64,000 bases of DNA from Ruegeria sediminis (GTDB lineage Bacteria > Pseudomonadota > Alphaproteobacteria > Rhodobacterales > Rhodobacteraceae), in the NCBI RefSeq assembly GCF_005938215.1, contig NZ_VCPD01000001.1, forward strand, positions 372,001 through 436,000, given 5' to 3'. Positions 9,727-18,192 of the stretch are shown here, piece after piece. Made by a program: the position numbers and the translations under genes. The notes below the pieces were generated by a model. The model saw only the letters and a program-made list of their open reading frames with translations. It did not search any database and had not been told where the DNA came from. How positions within the stretch are numbered: position 1 is the stretch's first letter; each line of letters opens with the position of its first letter.

Positions 9727-10713
9727 ATGCGACGCGCAATCGCAACCCTATTGTTCTGCCTCATCGCGGCCGGAGCGGCGCAGGCGCGCTGCACCGGGTC
9801 GGACCTGCGCGACAGGCTGACGCCCGCGGCCGAGCGGCGGCTGCAGCACGAGATCCGCGCAATCCCCTTCGCCTACGGCAACCACTGGGTCGCGACCAGA
9901 GGCGACCGCCGGATCCACGTCGTCGGCACGCAGCACAACGGCGACAGCCGAATGCGGCGCATCATGCGCACGCTGCGCCCGGTGATCCGTGCGGCGGATG
10001 CGGTTCTGCTGGAGGTCACCGCAAGGGAACTGAACAGGCTGGACGACGTGATCGAGTCAAACCCCTCGATCCTGCTGATCCCGCGCGGGCCGACCTTGGC
10101 CGACATGATGTCGGCCGAAGACTGGAGCATGTTGCAACTGCGGATGCGGCCCGAGGGCATGGACAGCGAGATCCTCGCGCGCTTGCAGCCCTGGTACATC
10201 TCGCTGGCGCTGTCGCGCTCGGGTTGCGGCGGCCGGGGGATCGCCGCCTATGCCGGCCTCGACGAACGGATCGAGCGGTTGGCGGTCCGCAACGGCGTGC
10301 CGGTCGGATCGCTGGAACGGGTGGGCGACGGGATACGCGCCCTGTCCGCGCAACCGCTGCGCGACCAGTTGCGGCTGCTGGAACTGGACATGAAAAGCAC
10401 GCTCAACTACGACGACCAGATCGTGACGATGTCGAACGCCTATTTCGAAGAGCGTCTGGCCGAGGCGATGCTGATCCAGAAATGGACGCTTTACAGCGAC
10501 ATCAATATCCCGCGTGGCGAGGTGGACCGCCTTCTCAGGCAGTATGACCGGCAGATCCTGGACCACCGCAACCGCGCGTGGTTGCCCGTCATTCAGGCCA
10601 CCAGGGGCCAGGTGCTTGTGGTTGCGGTCGGGGCGGGGCATCTTCCGGGCAAGGCGGGCCTGCTGAACCTGCTGAAACAGCGCGGCTACAGCCTGACCCG
10701 CACCGAATTCTGA
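9727..10713 (+). CDS. TraB/GumN family protein (first of a tandem pair)
   Basis: 328-residue exported protein of the TraB/GumN family, a fold related to metalloproteases of the Tiki type. A clear signal peptide (cut near residue 20, after AQA) is followed by the mature domain with the first conserved block VVGTQHNGD and the last one VAVGAGHLPGKAGL near the C-terminus; these glycine-His blocks are the family hallmarks. The ATG at 9727 begins exactly at the signal peptide. The next gene is a paralogue 26 bases downstream. Biochemical role in bacteria is not established; it could be a periplasmic peptidase or a degenerate one. Confidence 0.85.
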   Translation: MRRAIATLLFCLIAAGAAQARCTGSDLRDRLTPAAERRLQHEIRAIPFAYGNHWVATRGDRRIHVVGTQHNGDSRMRRIMRTLRPVIRAADAVLLEVTARELNRLDDVIESNPSILLIPRGPTLADMMSAEDWSMLQLRMRPEGMDSEILARLQPWYISLALSRSGCGGRGIAAYAGLDERIERLAVRNGVPVGSLERVGDGIRALSAQPLRDQLRLLELDMKSTLNYDDQIVTMSNAYFEERLAEAMLIQKWTLYSDINIPRGEVDRLLRQYDRQILDHRNRAWLPVIQATRGQVLVVAVGAGHLPGKAGLLNLLKQRGYSLTRTEF

Positions 10714-10739
10714 CAATCGACCTACCCGGGACTCGACAC

Positions 10740-11723
10740 ATGCGACTGATTTTCGGCCTCCTCTTCCTGTGCCTGTTGCCGCTGCAAGCCCTCGCCGCTT
10801 GCGACGGGCGTGACCTGCGGCCGGACATGACCGCACAGGACCGGGCCGAACTGGACGCGGCGCTGGCCGGGATACCCTTTGCCGAGGGCAATCACTGGAT
10901 CGCCACCAAGGGCGGCGCGACGCTGCACCTGATCGGAACCCTGCACACGAACGATCCGCGCATGGATGCGGTGATCGAACGTCTGTCCCCTGCCCTGTCC
11001 GGGGCCGACAGCTATTACTTCGAGATCACCGAAGCCGACATGACGGCCTTCGAGCGGAAACTCGCAAGGGATTTCAGCCCGGTGCTGATCACTTCGGGCC
11101 CGACATTGGTGGACCTGATCGACGAGGACAACTGGGCGTCGCTGTCGGACAAGCTGGCCGAGCGTGGCATTCCGGGCTGGATGGCGGCCAAGATGCGCCC
11201 CTGGTTCCTCAGCATGATGCTGGGCATGCCGCCCTGCCTGCTGACGGCACCCGACGCCGACCGCGGCATGGACAAGCGCCTTTCGGAACTGGCCGGGGCG
11301 CAGGATATCCCGCAGCATTCGCTGGAACGGATCGAAGATCTGATGGCCCTGTTCGACACCAACCCGATCGAGGAACAGGTACGCTCGGTCGTGCGCCTGG
11401 CTGCGGCGCTGGATGCGGGCGACGACCAACTCGCCACGATGGCCAACGCCTACATGGAGGAAAAGCACGCCGAGATCCTGCAGTTCGCCCGCCTTCAGGG
11501 GCTGCGCGACTCGGGCCTGCCGCGGGCAGAGTTCGACGCGGAGTGGGCCGGGTTCGAGGAACAGTTGCTGGTCCAGCGCAACGAGAACTGGCTGCGCCAC
11601 ATCCTCGCCATCCGCGACCAGACAGCCGTCATTGCGGTCGGCGCGGGCCACCTGAGCGGCGAGTACGGTCTGCTCAACCATCTGCAGCAGGCGGGATATG
11701 CGCTGGAACGCGCGGCGTTCTAG
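10740..11723 (+). CDS. TraB/GumN family protein (second of a tandem pair)
   Basis: 327-residue paralogue of the preceding gene, with the same order of elements: signal peptide MRLIFGLLFLCLLPLQALA, a paired early block (CDGRDLRPD versus CTGSDLRDR in the first copy), HLIGTLHTNDPRM as the first signature and VGAGHLSGEYGLL as the last. Both copies also share ANDAYxEE-type segments (MANAYMEEKHAE here). The 26-base gap and shared strand indicate one operon created by tandem duplication, now well diverged. Retention of both signature blocks in both copies suggests each is functional. Confidence 0.85.
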   Translation: MRLIFGLLFLCLLPLQALAACDGRDLRPDMTAQDRAELDAALAGIPFAEGNHWIATKGGATLHLIGTLHTNDPRMDAVIERLSPALSGADSYYFEITEADMTAFERKLARDFSPVLITSGPTLVDLIDEDNWASLSDKLAERGIPGWMAAKMRPWFLSMMLGMPPCLLTAPDADRGMDKRLSELAGAQDIPQHSLERIEDLMALFDTNPIEEQVRSVVRLAAALDAGDDQLATMANAYMEEKHAEILQFARLQGLRDSGLPRAEFDAEWAGFEEQLLVQRNENWLRHILAIRDQTAVIAVGAGHLSGEYGLLNHLQQAGYALERAAF

Positions 11724-11879
11724 GATCGGAACCTGTTTGCCGTCGTGTCAGAGGTTATCGGCCGCCTCGCCCTTGCGGCTCCGGCGACGCCCGCCGCCAA
11801 GAGAAGAAAAACGCCACCGGCACGCAATTCATTGTAGGATCGATTTTCAACAGGCAGATCTTACCTTTGGGCAGGTTTC

Positions 11880-13139
11880 ATGTTCGATTCCCGGATTCTC
11901 ACCAAACCCATTTTCCTGTTCCGCCAGTTGGTCCGGCGGCTCTGGGTGCGGACCAGCCTGATCGCGGCCCTGGCGCTGGTCAGCGCCTCGCTTGGTCCGG
12001 TCCTCGGCCCTCTGGTGCCTGCAACCTTCGCCGAACGCCTGAACGCCGACGCCGTCGGGCGGATCCTCGAAATCCTCGCCTCGTCGATGCTGGCGGTGAC
12101 GACCTTTTCGCTTTCGATCATGGTGGCGGCCCAGAAATGGGCATCGAACCAGTCCTCGCCACGGGCGCAGCAGGTGATCGAGGAAGACACGGTGACGCAG
12201 AATGCGCTCGCCACCTTTCTCGGCGCGTTCATCTTTGCGCTCGCTTCATTGATCCTGGTCGAGACCGGCGTCTACGACGAACGCTCGAACGCCGTCATTC
12301 TTGCCTTCACCTTCATCGTCATCCTGCTGGTCGTCATCGCGATCCTGCGCTGGATCGAGCAACTGTCGAACCTTGGCGGGGTGTCGGAAACGGCCGACAA
12401 GATTGAAACCGCGGCGCGGCGCGCCCTGCGCCGCCGGTCGGAACTGCCGTGCCTCGGCGCGGTCGCGTGCGACCTCGACTCGGTTCCCGGTTCCGCCGAA
12501 CCCGTCACCGCCGAGACCACCGGATACGTGCGGCACGTCGATACCGGAATGCTTGAGGAACGCGCCTGCGCCGACGACAGCCGAATCTGGATCCTTGCGC
12601 TTCCCGGCACCTTCATCGCCGCCGGCCAGCCGCTGGCCCGCGTCTCCGGGCCGCTGGACGAGGATCGGGTGCGCGCGGCCTTCCTGATCGGCGCCGAGCG
12701 CAGTTTCGATCAGGACCCGCGTTTCAGCCTGCAGATCCTATCGGAAATCGCCCAGCGCGCGCTGTCGCCCGGGGTCAACGATCCGGCCACCGCGATCACC
12801 ATCATGGGGCGACTGCTGCGCCTGCTCGTGCCGCTCACCGCCGAAACGGCCCCCGAAGATACGGCAAGCTTTACCCGCGTCGCCGCGCCGCCCATCCCGA
12901 CTGCCGCCCTGCTTGAGGACGCGTTCGCCGCCATCGCCCGGGATGCCGGCGACAAGGTCGAGGTTCACCTGTTCCTGCAATCCGCGCTGGAAAGACTGGC
13001 CAACAGCCAGGACGACGAAATGGCCGGGGCCGCCCGCGCCGCGTCGCGGCGGGCGCTGGCCTTTGCGGATCGCGACCTTGTGTTGAAAGAGGACCGGGAC
13101 CGCGTCAATGCGTCGGCCCCGGTCTCTCTGAAAGACTGA
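11880..13139 (+). CDS. DUF2254 family membrane protein
   Basis: 419-residue inner-membrane protein of the DUF2254 family. Four hydrophobic helices are visible in the first 160 residues (about 25-50, 65-85, 105-125 and 135-160), followed by a long soluble domain that contains ISWG-like family segments such as SPGVNDPATAITIMGRL near residue 300. The family is widespread and of unknown function. The start at 11880 is the first ATG in this frame after a 156-base spacer with no other feature; it gives a short N-terminal cytoplasmic segment before helix one. Confidence 0.85.
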   Translation: MFDSRILTKPIFLFRQLVRRLWVRTSLIAALALVSASLGPVLGPLVPATFAERLNADAVGRILEILASSMLAVTTFSLSIMVAAQKWASNQSSPRAQQVIEEDTVTQNALATFLGAFIFALASLILVETGVYDERSNAVILAFTFIVILLVVIAILRWIEQLSNLGGVSETADKIETAARRALRRRSELPCLGAVACDLDSVPGSAEPVTAETTGYVRHVDTGMLEERACADDSRIWILALPGTFIAAGQPLARVSGPLDEDRVRAAFLIGAERSFDQDPRFSLQILSEIAQRALSPGVNDPATAITIMGRLLRLLVPLTAETAPEDTASFTRVAAPPIPTAALLEDAFAAIARDAGDKVEVHLFLQSALERLANSQDDEMAGAARAASRRALAFADRDLVLKEDRDRVNASAPVSLKD

Positions 13140-13290
13140 ATGCGTCCCTTCGCCCGCGTGGGAGGGGGAACTTTCGGGAAGCGGGCGCAGATCGTCATCC
13201 AGCCTTCCGTGGCAATTGCCGCAGCCCATCCGCCGTGCCCGGCGTCCCGGGCGTCAGCCTTGCCTGCTGCGGCATCCAGCGGTCACACGA

Positions 13291-13578
13291 TCAATTGAAA
13301 CGGCTGGCCGCCTTCTGGAACGCCTCCTGGATCTGGCCCCAGGCCTTTTCCGAGCCGGCCCGCATGTCGTCCCATGCGCTCTCGCTGGCCTTCTGCACCT
13401 TTTCGATCTGCTCCTTCGCCTCGTCGCGCTGTTCGCGAACCTGCTTCAGCTGATCTTCGTATTGCACTTTCGCGTCAGCTTCCGCCTTCTTCCAGCGCGC
13501 CTCGAGTTCCTCGATCTGCGCGTTCCAGCGGTCAAGCTGCGCCTTGGCCTTTTCGATGTATTCATTGCGTGTAGACAT
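13291..13578 (-). CDS. Small coiled-coil protein
   Basis: 95-residue protein made almost entirely of charged heptads (for example YIEKAKAQLDRWNAQIEEL and VREQRDEAKEQIEKV), so a long continuous coiled coil is expected; no signal peptide or membrane segment. The ATG has a good AGGAG site six bases upstream. It lies 47 bases downstream of the dps-like gene on the same strand, so the two may be co-transcribed. Similar short coiled-coil proteins occur beside stress genes, but I cannot name a family with confidence. Confidence 0.7.
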   Translation of the reverse strand: MSTRNEYIEKAKAQLDRWNAQIEELEARWKKAEADAKVQYEDQLKQVREQRDEAKEQIEKVQKASESAWDDMRAGSEKAWGQIQEAFQKAASRFN

Positions 13579-13625
13579 GTTTCACTCCTTTTTTCTTGTC
13601 ATGCGCCTTGGCTGGACGTGTCCTG

Positions 13626-14126
13626 CTAGGCGGTTGCGATGGCCTTCAGCATCCAGATCGCCTCTTCGTGCTTCGCCATCCGGGCATTCATCAGGTCTTC
13701 GGTCGCGCCGTCGCCGTGACGGGCAGCCAGCGCCGCGGTTTCCCGCAACCGGCGCGCCAGCGACTCGTTGTCGGAAATCAGCTGCTTGATCATACCATGC
13801 GCGTCCCTGACGGTTTCCTCTTCGGTCAGCCGCGACTGGCTGATCATGTCCGTCACGGAAATCGGGGCGATCTGACCCAGGGCGCGAATGCGTTCCGCCA
13901 GCGTGTCGATTGCCTCGAACAAGTCGCGGTACTGCCGTTCGGTCAGTTCGTGGATCGGCAGAAACAGGGGGCCGACCACGTTCCAATGATACCCTTGCGT
14001 CTTCACCATCAGCAGAACGCTGTCGCAGAGCACTTCGGTGATCGCGTTCGCGATCCAGGCATTCTTGTCGATACCGGTGTCGTTGACCTCGTTCTGGGGT
14101 TCGGATTTCAGAACTTGCTGTGTCAT
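13626..14126 (-). CDS. dps: Dps-family ferritin-like DNA-protection protein
   Basis: 166-residue Dps (mini-ferritin): a cytoplasmic dodecamer that oxidises and stores iron and protects DNA from peroxide. The inter-subunit ferroxidase ligands are present with exact Dps spacing: His47, His59, Asp74 and Glu78 (12, 15 and 4 residues apart), in TQGYHWNVVG and LFEAIDTLAERI. The charged N-terminal tail (about 20 residues) could contribute to DNA binding. An AGGAG site lies five bases ahead of the ATG. The coiled-coil gene follows on the same strand. Regulation is not visible from sequence. Confidence 0.93.
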   Translation of the reverse strand: MTQQVLKSEPQNEVNDTGIDKNAWIANAITEVLCDSVLLMVKTQGYHWNVVGPLFLPIHELTERQYRDLFEAIDTLAERIRALGQIAPISVTDMISQSRLTEEETVRDAHGMIKQLISDNESLARRLRETAALAARHGDGATEDLMNARMAKHEEAIWMLKAIATA

Positions 14127-14326
14127 TCTTGCTCCTGTTCGTGTGGTATCGAGTTCAGGAACCTAGGCGCTTCTGTAATTTTTTTCAATAAAAATCATAT
14201 ACTTAACTTACGTCACCCACTTGAGCGGCGTCCGTTGCCGATGCTCAATCGCCTGTGCGGGATACGGTGGTTCCGTAGGGAAATGATGCCAAGGAGGTTC
14301 ATCAACATAGATAAATGGAGTAAGTG

Positions 14327-14566
14327 ATGGTCAAGAGAGAGGAAATCATGCCCGACCAAGCCCGGCCGCCGAAGCGCACGGAAAAGCTGCAGTTGATGCT
14401 GGATGTCGAAGAACTGAAGGCCATCGACGACTGGAGATTCGAAAACCGTCTCCCTTCGCGGGCCGCCGCCATCCGCGAACTCATCCGCCGCGGGCTGAAC
14501 ACCGAGGAGTTCGAGGAACCCCCATCCGAGGTGCCGTCGGGCGAATTCCGCGTCGTGGACGATTGA
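14327..14566 (+). CDS. Ribbon-helix-helix-like small protein
   Basis: About 79-residue protein whose middle (KLQLMLDVEELKAIDDWRF followed by SRAAAIRELIRRGL) has the strand-helix-helix pattern of CopG/MetJ-type ribbon-helix-helix DNA-binding domains; the tail is acidic. Such proteins act as small transcription factors or antitoxins, but no toxin gene is adjacent. Start choice is uncertain: ATG 14327 has GGAG six bases upstream, GTG 14324 is possible, and ATG 14348 has an even better AGAGAGGA site, giving 72 residues. Confidence 0.75.
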   Translation: MVKREEIMPDQARPPKRTEKLQLMLDVEELKAIDDWRFENRLPSRAAAIRELIRRGLNTEEFEEPPSEVPSGEFRVVDD

Positions 14567-14719
14567 CGCACGACTGGCCGGGCCACCAATCGTTCCCCCG
14601 GCCACAGCCGCTTTATGCCAGCCCCTCTGACCAACCGTCGCATGCCGTCCGCAGCCGCGTGACAAGCCGGTGCAGCCGCCCTATAAGGCGCGCAAATTTC
14701 CACACTGCAGGACGCTGAC

Positions 14720-15640
14720 ATGACCACGCAAGTTTTTGGCCACAAATCCCCCGACACCGACTCCACCGGCTCGCCCATTCTCTGGGCCTGGTACCTGAAC
14801 GAGGTGAAAGGCGAAAAAGCGGAGGCCGTGCTGTTGGGCGAACCGAACACCGAAGCCGCCTTCATGCTGAAACGCTGGGACCTGCCCAAACCGCAGATCA
14901 TCGCCGACGTGGCCGAGGGCGCCCCGGTCGTGATCGTGGACACCAACAACCCCGCCGAACTGCCCGCCAGCATCAACAGCGCCGACATCCGCGCCATCAT
15001 CGACCATCACAAGCTGGTCGGCGGGCTGGAAACCAAAGGCCCCATCGACATCACCGTGCGCCCGCTGGCCTGCACCGCCACCATCATGTACGACCTGATG
15101 GGCGACGACGCCGCCAGGATGCCCGACTGGGCCAAAGGCGCGGCGCTGACCTGCATCCTGTCCGACACGCTGGAATTCCGCTCGCCCACCACTACCGATC
15201 ATGACCGCGAAGTGGCCGAGAAACTGGCCGCCGACCTGGGCCTCGACATCCCCGGCTACGCCGCCGAGATGTTTGCCGCCAAGTCGGACGTCTCGTCCTT
15301 CTCGGATGCCGAACTGCTGCGCATGGACAGCAAGGAATACAACGTCGACGGCAAGGAATTCCGCGTCTCGGTTCTGGAAACCACCTCGCCGCAGATGATC
15401 CTCGACCGCAAGGACAGCCTGATGGCGTCGATGACCGACGTCGCCAAGGAGGACGGCGCCGACCAGGTGCTGCTGTTCGTCGTGGACATCCTGAACGAGG
15501 AAGCCACCCTGCTGGTGCCCAACGACCTGGTCAAGACCGTGGCCGAGAAAAGCTTCGGCGCCTCGGTCGCCGGCGACACCGTCGTCCTGCCCGGCATCAT
15601 GAGCCGCAAGAAGCAGATCATTCCGAACCTGAAGGTGTGA
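14720..15640 (+). CDS. ppaC: Manganese-dependent inorganic pyrophosphatase (family II)
   Basis: 306-residue DHH-superfamily enzyme that splits pyrophosphate to phosphate in the cytoplasm and pulls biosynthetic reactions forward. All metal ligands of family II pyrophosphatases are in place: His8, Asp12 and Asp14 in GHKSPDTDS, Asp74, the DHH motif at 95-97, and Asp149 in ILSDTLEF. The C-terminal DHHA2 domain ends with SRKKQIIP, where the conserved Arg/Lys bind substrate. A canonical terminator follows the stop. The DNA has a strong codon bias typical of a well-expressed gene. Single-gene unit. Confidence 0.97.
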   Translation: MTTQVFGHKSPDTDSTGSPILWAWYLNEVKGEKAEAVLLGEPNTEAAFMLKRWDLPKPQIIADVAEGAPVVIVDTNNPAELPASINSADIRAIIDHHKLVGGLETKGPIDITVRPLACTATIMYDLMGDDAARMPDWAKGAALTCILSDTLEFRSPTTTDHDREVAEKLAADLGLDIPGYAAEMFAAKSDVSSFSDAELLRMDSKEYNVDGKEFRVSVLETTSPQMILDRKDSLMASMTDVAKEDGADQVLLFVVDILNEEATLLVPNDLVKTVAEKSFGASVAGDTVVLPGIMSRKKQIIPNLKV

Positions 15641-15665
15641 TTTCCACCTGAACTCGCGAAGTCTC

Positions 15666-15696
15666 CGGGCGCCCCACGCGGGCGCCCGTTTCATTT
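15666..15696 (+). terminator. Rho-independent terminator after ppaC
   Basis: Stem CGGGCGCC / GGCGCCCG with a seven-base loop, followed by TTTCATTT. It lies about 25 bases after the ppaC stop. Confidence 0.75.
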
Positions 15697-15730
15697 CCAG
15701 CACCGCAAGCGGCCGGGCATCCGCCGCCGG

Positions 15731-16519
15731 TCATAGTCGCGCATGACCGTTGAAAAGACTTCCGTCCCTTCTGTAGATGATCATGTTGTGCTCGCGATAG
15801 AGCACGTCCTTGCCCACTTCTTCCCAATCCCGCGCGCCGTCGGCGATGACGGCGCGAAAGTACTGGACGCACAGGCGCGTCACCCCCACCCACAGGTTGT
15901 CGCCGGGACACTTTTCGCCCTCGGGGCGTTCCCATGTATCCGCCCTGAACTCGTAGCAGGTCTCGAACGGATAGATCCCGTTGCACCGCTGGGCCGCATA
16001 GTAAAACACCTGATAGGAAAACACGTAGGCGTTTTCGGTGTTCGCGAAGAACAGGATCTCGTTTTTCTGCTTCTCGTTTTTGTCCAGCCAATAGTACGGC
16101 GAGAACAACTCGAACGCGGTCGCGTGGGAAAAACCGCGTTCCCCGATGTTCTCGGCGAACCGGAACGCCTCGTGCTCGGTGGTGCTCCAGTCGCGTATGC
16201 CGAAAATCGGCCCTTCCTCCGGCGGATAGAACTGCTCTTCGCCCAGCACAGCCTTTGCGAACAGCAGGCTGACGCCGCGGTTCCCGGTATTCTGGATCAC
16301 CGAACTCAGACGGATGGGAACATAGTCCGAGCCCTCGGAACCATCGCCGATTGGATCGCCAATCGACGCCGACACGTCGATTTCCAGAACGTATTTCTTG
16401 CGCGCCTCGAACACGCCGAATTCGAACACGGCCCACAAACCCGCCAGGGTAAGCGCGGCGACCTGAAACCACGGGGCGAAGATTTCGGAGAAACGGTGCG
16501 TTCTCTTGCCATCGATCAT
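15731..16519 (-). CDS. Hypothetical protein with one N-terminal membrane helix
   Basis: 262-residue protein not assigned to a family. After about 16 residues comes a hydrophobic helix (roughly 17-38), then a soluble, aromatic-rich domain with many Tyr, Phe and Trp and six Cys in the last 90 residues, which would lie outside the membrane if the helix is an anchor. The start at 16519 has GGAGGGG five bases upstream; an ATG at 16555 lacks one. It is a single gene convergent with ppaC. Base composition is slightly less GC-rich than its neighbours, which could point to acquisition. Function unknown. Confidence 0.65.
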   Translation of the reverse strand: MIDGKRTHRFSEIFAPWFQVAALTLAGLWAVFEFGVFEARKKYVLEIDVSASIGDPIGDGSEGSDYVPIRLSSVIQNTGNRGVSLLFAKAVLGEEQFYPPEEGPIFGIRDWSTTEHEAFRFAENIGERGFSHATAFELFSPYYWLDKNEKQKNEILFFANTENAYVFSYQVFYYAAQRCNGIYPFETCYEFRADTWERPEGEKCPGDNLWVGVTRLCVQYFRAVIADGARDWEEVGKDVLYREHNMIIYRRDGSLFNGHARL

Positions 16520-16689
16520 GTTCACCCCTCCAAGGACGAAGAAAGACCAGTCCACATCCTAGCACAACCCGGCCGATTTCCCGCGCAGGGGCTGTTGCAG
16601 CATGGATTGCTTGCGTTCTAGCGGGTGGCCTTTCTGCCTGAGCTTTGCCATAGCTGACTCAGAACCCTTGTGATCCATCAGAGGCCCCA

Positions 16690-17565
16690 ATGACCCAGAT
16701 CATCCACGCACTCTCCGACATCTCCGACCGCTACAAGGCGCTCTTCGTCGACCTGTGGGGCTGCGTTCACAACGGCGTCACCGCCTATCCCGAGGCGGTC
16801 GCGGCCCTGCGCGCCTATCGCGCCAAGGGCGGCATCGTGGTGCTTCTGACCAACTCGCCAAAGCCGCGGGCCGGCGTCGCGGAACAGATACGGCGGTTCG
16901 ACGTGCCCGACGACGCTTATGACACCATCGCTTCCAGCGGCGATTCCGCCCGGGCGGCGATGTTCGAGGGCGCGGTCGGCGAGAAAGTCTATTTCATGGG
17001 CGAATGGCAGCGCGACGAAGGGTTCTTCGAGCCGCTCAAGATCCTGGATCATCCGGTCAAGATCGAGCGCGTGCCACTCGACCAGGCCGAAGGCATCGTC
17101 TGCTGCGGCCCGTTCGACCCGATGGCCGACCCCGCGGTCAACCGCCCCGATTTCCTCTATGCCAAGCAAAAGGGCCTGAAACTGCTCTGCGCCAATCCCG
17201 ACATCGTCGTGGACCGGGGCGAAGTGCGCGAATGGTGCGCGGGCGCGCTGGCGCGGCTCTATACCGAGATGGGCGGCGAAAGCCTGTATTTCGGCAAGCC
17301 GCACCCGCCGATCTACGATCTGGCCCGGCGGCGCCTGGTCGCGCTGGGCGCTGATGTTTCGGACAGCGACATCCTCGCCATCGGCGACGGTCCGCAGACC
17401 GACATCGCCGGAGCCATGGGCGAGGGCATAGATTCCCTCTTCATTACCGGCGGCCTTGCCGCGGCCGAGACAAAAACGTCGCACCATCCGGACCCGGATG
17501 CGCTCAAGGCCCATATGGAAAAGGAAAAAACGGAACCGACCTATTCCATCGGGCGTTTGCGCTAG
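16690..17565 (+). CDS. HAD-superfamily class IIA hydrolase (TIGR01459-like)
   Basis: 291-residue phosphatase-like protein of the HAD IIA group. Motif I is DLWGCVHNG (nucleophile Asp21); the usual second Asp two residues on is Trp here, as in this subfamily, so activity or mechanism may differ from classical HADs. Motif II Ser/Thr is in LLTNSPKP, motif III Lys in YFGKPHPPIYD and motif IV Asp in IGDGPQTDIAGA. Likely a cytoplasmic sugar-phosphate or nucleotide phosphatase; substrate unknown. It is a single gene ahead of the MaoC gene, with 104 bases between them. Confidence 0.87.
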   Translation: MTQIIHALSDISDRYKALFVDLWGCVHNGVTAYPEAVAALRAYRAKGGIVVLLTNSPKPRAGVAEQIRRFDVPDDAYDTIASSGDSARAAMFEGAVGEKVYFMGEWQRDEGFFEPLKILDHPVKIERVPLDQAEGIVCCGPFDPMADPAVNRPDFLYAKQKGLKLLCANPDIVVDRGEVREWCAGALARLYTEMGGESLYFGKPHPPIYDLARRRLVALGADVSDSDILAIGDGPQTDIAGAMGEGIDSLFITGGLAAAETKTSHHPDPDALKAHMEKEKTEPTYSIGRLR

Positions 17566-17669
17566 CAGAATTTTTTGACTTGATTTTCTGCGCCCGCAAA
17601 GTAATAAAGTTGCCACTCGGAGGCCGAATGTGACTTAATGTTGCTTGGTCGATGCAAAGAGAGGGCGAC

Positions 17670-18113
17670 ATGTTGGACAATCTTCCGCGCGGAACGATCT
17701 GTATCGAAGACATCGAAATGGGCATGACCCGGCACCTGCGCAAAGTGGTGACCGATGAAGATATCGAGATGTTCGCGCAGGTATCGACCGACCGGAACCC
17801 GGTGCATCTGGACGACGACTACGCCCGCGACACCATCTTCGAGGGCCGCATCGCCCACGGAATGCTGACCGCCGGATTGATTTCGGCCGTGATCGGCGAG
17901 CAACTGCCTGGCCACGGCACCGTCTACATGGGACAGTCGCTGAAATTCCTGGCCCCGGTGCGCCCCGGCGATATGGTCTATGCCGAGGTCAAGGTGATCG
18001 ACATCGACTTTGCCAAGCGCCGGGTCAAGCTGGACTGCCATTGCTCGGTCGATGGCAAGAAGGTTCTGATCGGCGAGGCAATGGTGCTGGCCCCGTCGCG
18101 CAAATTCGACTGA
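17670..18113 (+). CDS. MaoC-family (R)-specific enoyl-CoA hydratase
   Basis: 147-residue single hot-dog-domain hydratase that adds water to trans-2-enoyl-CoA to give (R)-3-hydroxyacyl-CoA. The catalytic pair Asp41 and His46 lies in STDRNPVHLDDDYA, with the five-residue spacing seen in PhaJ, and the hot-dog helix follows at IAHGMLTAGLIS. The start at 17670 is preceded by AGAGGG; ATG 17652 is in frame but has a poorer site. Members supply monomers to polyester synthases, and a phaC gene lies 35 kb away in this window, but linkage between the two is inference. A strong terminator follows. Confidence 0.87.
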   Translation: MLDNLPRGTICIEDIEMGMTRHLRKVVTDEDIEMFAQVSTDRNPVHLDDDYARDTIFEGRIAHGMLTAGLISAVIGEQLPGHGTVYMGQSLKFLAPVRPGDMVYAEVKVIDIDFAKRRVKLDCHCSVDGKKVLIGEAMVLAPSRKFD

Positions 18114-18134
18114 CAACATCCTCAGCCGGTGTGG

Positions 18135-18157
18135 AAAGGCGCCCCACGGGCGCCTTT
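18135..18157 (+). terminator. Terminator after the MaoC gene
   Basis: Perfect 10-bp stem AAAGGCGCCC / GGGCGCCTTT with a three-base loop. Because the stem ends in A and T runs on both sides it could serve both this gene and the convergent MTHFR gene. Confidence 0.75.
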
Positions 18158-18192
18158 GTCAATGCCGGAACGCCTTGTGCTGCGCCGGCCCG

